5,813 nt of DNA from Deferribacteraceae bacterium (GTDB lineage: Bacteria; Chrysiogenota; Deferribacteres; Deferribacterales; JAISNW01). The stretch spans positions 1-5,813 of the forward strand of contig JAITJJ010000016.1 in the NCBI GenBank assembly GCA_031278965.1, read 5' to 3'. Positions within the stretch are counted from its first letter, which is position 1, and each line of letters opens with the position of its first letter. Under the pieces are notes generated by a model. It did no database searches and was not told the origin of the DNA. It saw only the letters and a program-made list of their open reading frames with translations. The translations under genes and the position numbers were made by a program. Positions 5,662-5,813 of this stretch are shown piece after piece.

Positions 5662-5813
5662 ATGGCGTTTAACAGCTTTGGAACGCTCTTTAGGATTACC
5701 ACTTGGGGGGAGAGTCACGGAAAGGGGATTGGCGTAATCATTGACGGCTGTCCATCCGGCATTGTCCTTAATGAAGAGATATTGCAGCGGGAATTAGATA
5801 GGCGCTCTCCCGG
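5662..5813 (+). CDS. aroC: Chorismate synthase, 3' end outside window (partial)
   Basis: Converts EPSP to chorismate using reduced FMN, the last step of the shikimate pathway. The first 50 residues are visible, plus a partial codon. The N-terminus NSFGTLFRITTWGESHGKG matches the family signature, with the GESHG motif (16-20) holding the conserved active-site His19, followed by IDGCPSG and LDRRSPG. Start ATG 5662 is two bases after the aroK stop and has GAGG at seven bases. The frame runs off the right edge; about six sevenths of the usual roughly 360 residues lie outside, so completeness cannot be judged. Confidence 0.95.
   Translation, partial: MAFNSFGTLFRITTWGESHGKGIGVIIDGCPSGIVLNEEILQRELDRRSP

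Noticed and set aside
5467..5718. Minus-strand Ser-rich open frame opposite the aroK tail and aroC start
   Set aside because: The Ser runs are only the complement of the GAT/GAG repeat in aroK; it crosses into aroC and has no recognised feature.

Overview
The window looks like a chromosomal segment from a Gram-negative (two-membrane) bacterium of middling to slightly low GC. The diderm inference rests on a type II secretion / type IV pilus style assembly ATPase and inner-membrane platform pair. The lineage cannot be fixed from sequence alone. The gene order, with secretion or pilus genes joined to aroK and aroC, recalls arrangements in Deltaproteobacteria, Deferribacterota and Nitrospirota-like groups, but that is only a suggestion.

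Left part (1-1111): the 3' portion of a major facilitator superfamily transporter gene, open through the left edge, so its true start lies outside the window. Middle part (1112-about 1863): a region with no intact gene. It holds a decayed, minus-strand IS1-family transposase (about 1230-1673) with a recognisable zinc finger, helix-turn-helix and start of the catalytic domain, broken by in-frame stops and lacking its C-terminal third. On its upstream side are possible minus-strand coding remnants. A sigma70-like promoter (TTGTAA, 17 bp, TATAAT) sits at the right end of this region.

Right part (1864-5813): a tightly packed plus-strand gene set that looks like one operon. It runs gspE-type ATPase, gspF-type membrane platform, an unrecognised protein with one N-terminal membrane anchor, aroK (shikimate kinase) and aroC (chorismate synthase, cut by the right edge). 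Gaps between genes are 1, 27, 6 and 2 bases. The first two genes would power and seat a pseudopilus or pilus assembly machine at the inner membrane. The last two catalyse the fifth and seventh steps of the shikimate pathway in the cytoplasm. The small protein between them has no assignable function.

Points most worth attention: a start-codon choice for gspE (a GTG at 1933 with a strong ribosome binding site is better supported than the upstream ATG at 1876, which lies on the predicted transcription start); a shikimate kinase with a 27-residue, almost purely acidic C-terminal tail whose DNA contains a GATGAG hexamer repeat and supplies the aroC ribosome binding site; an apparent Ser in place of the usual lid Arg in the same kinase; and the unknown membrane-anchored protein in the operon. 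No clearly new system was found.
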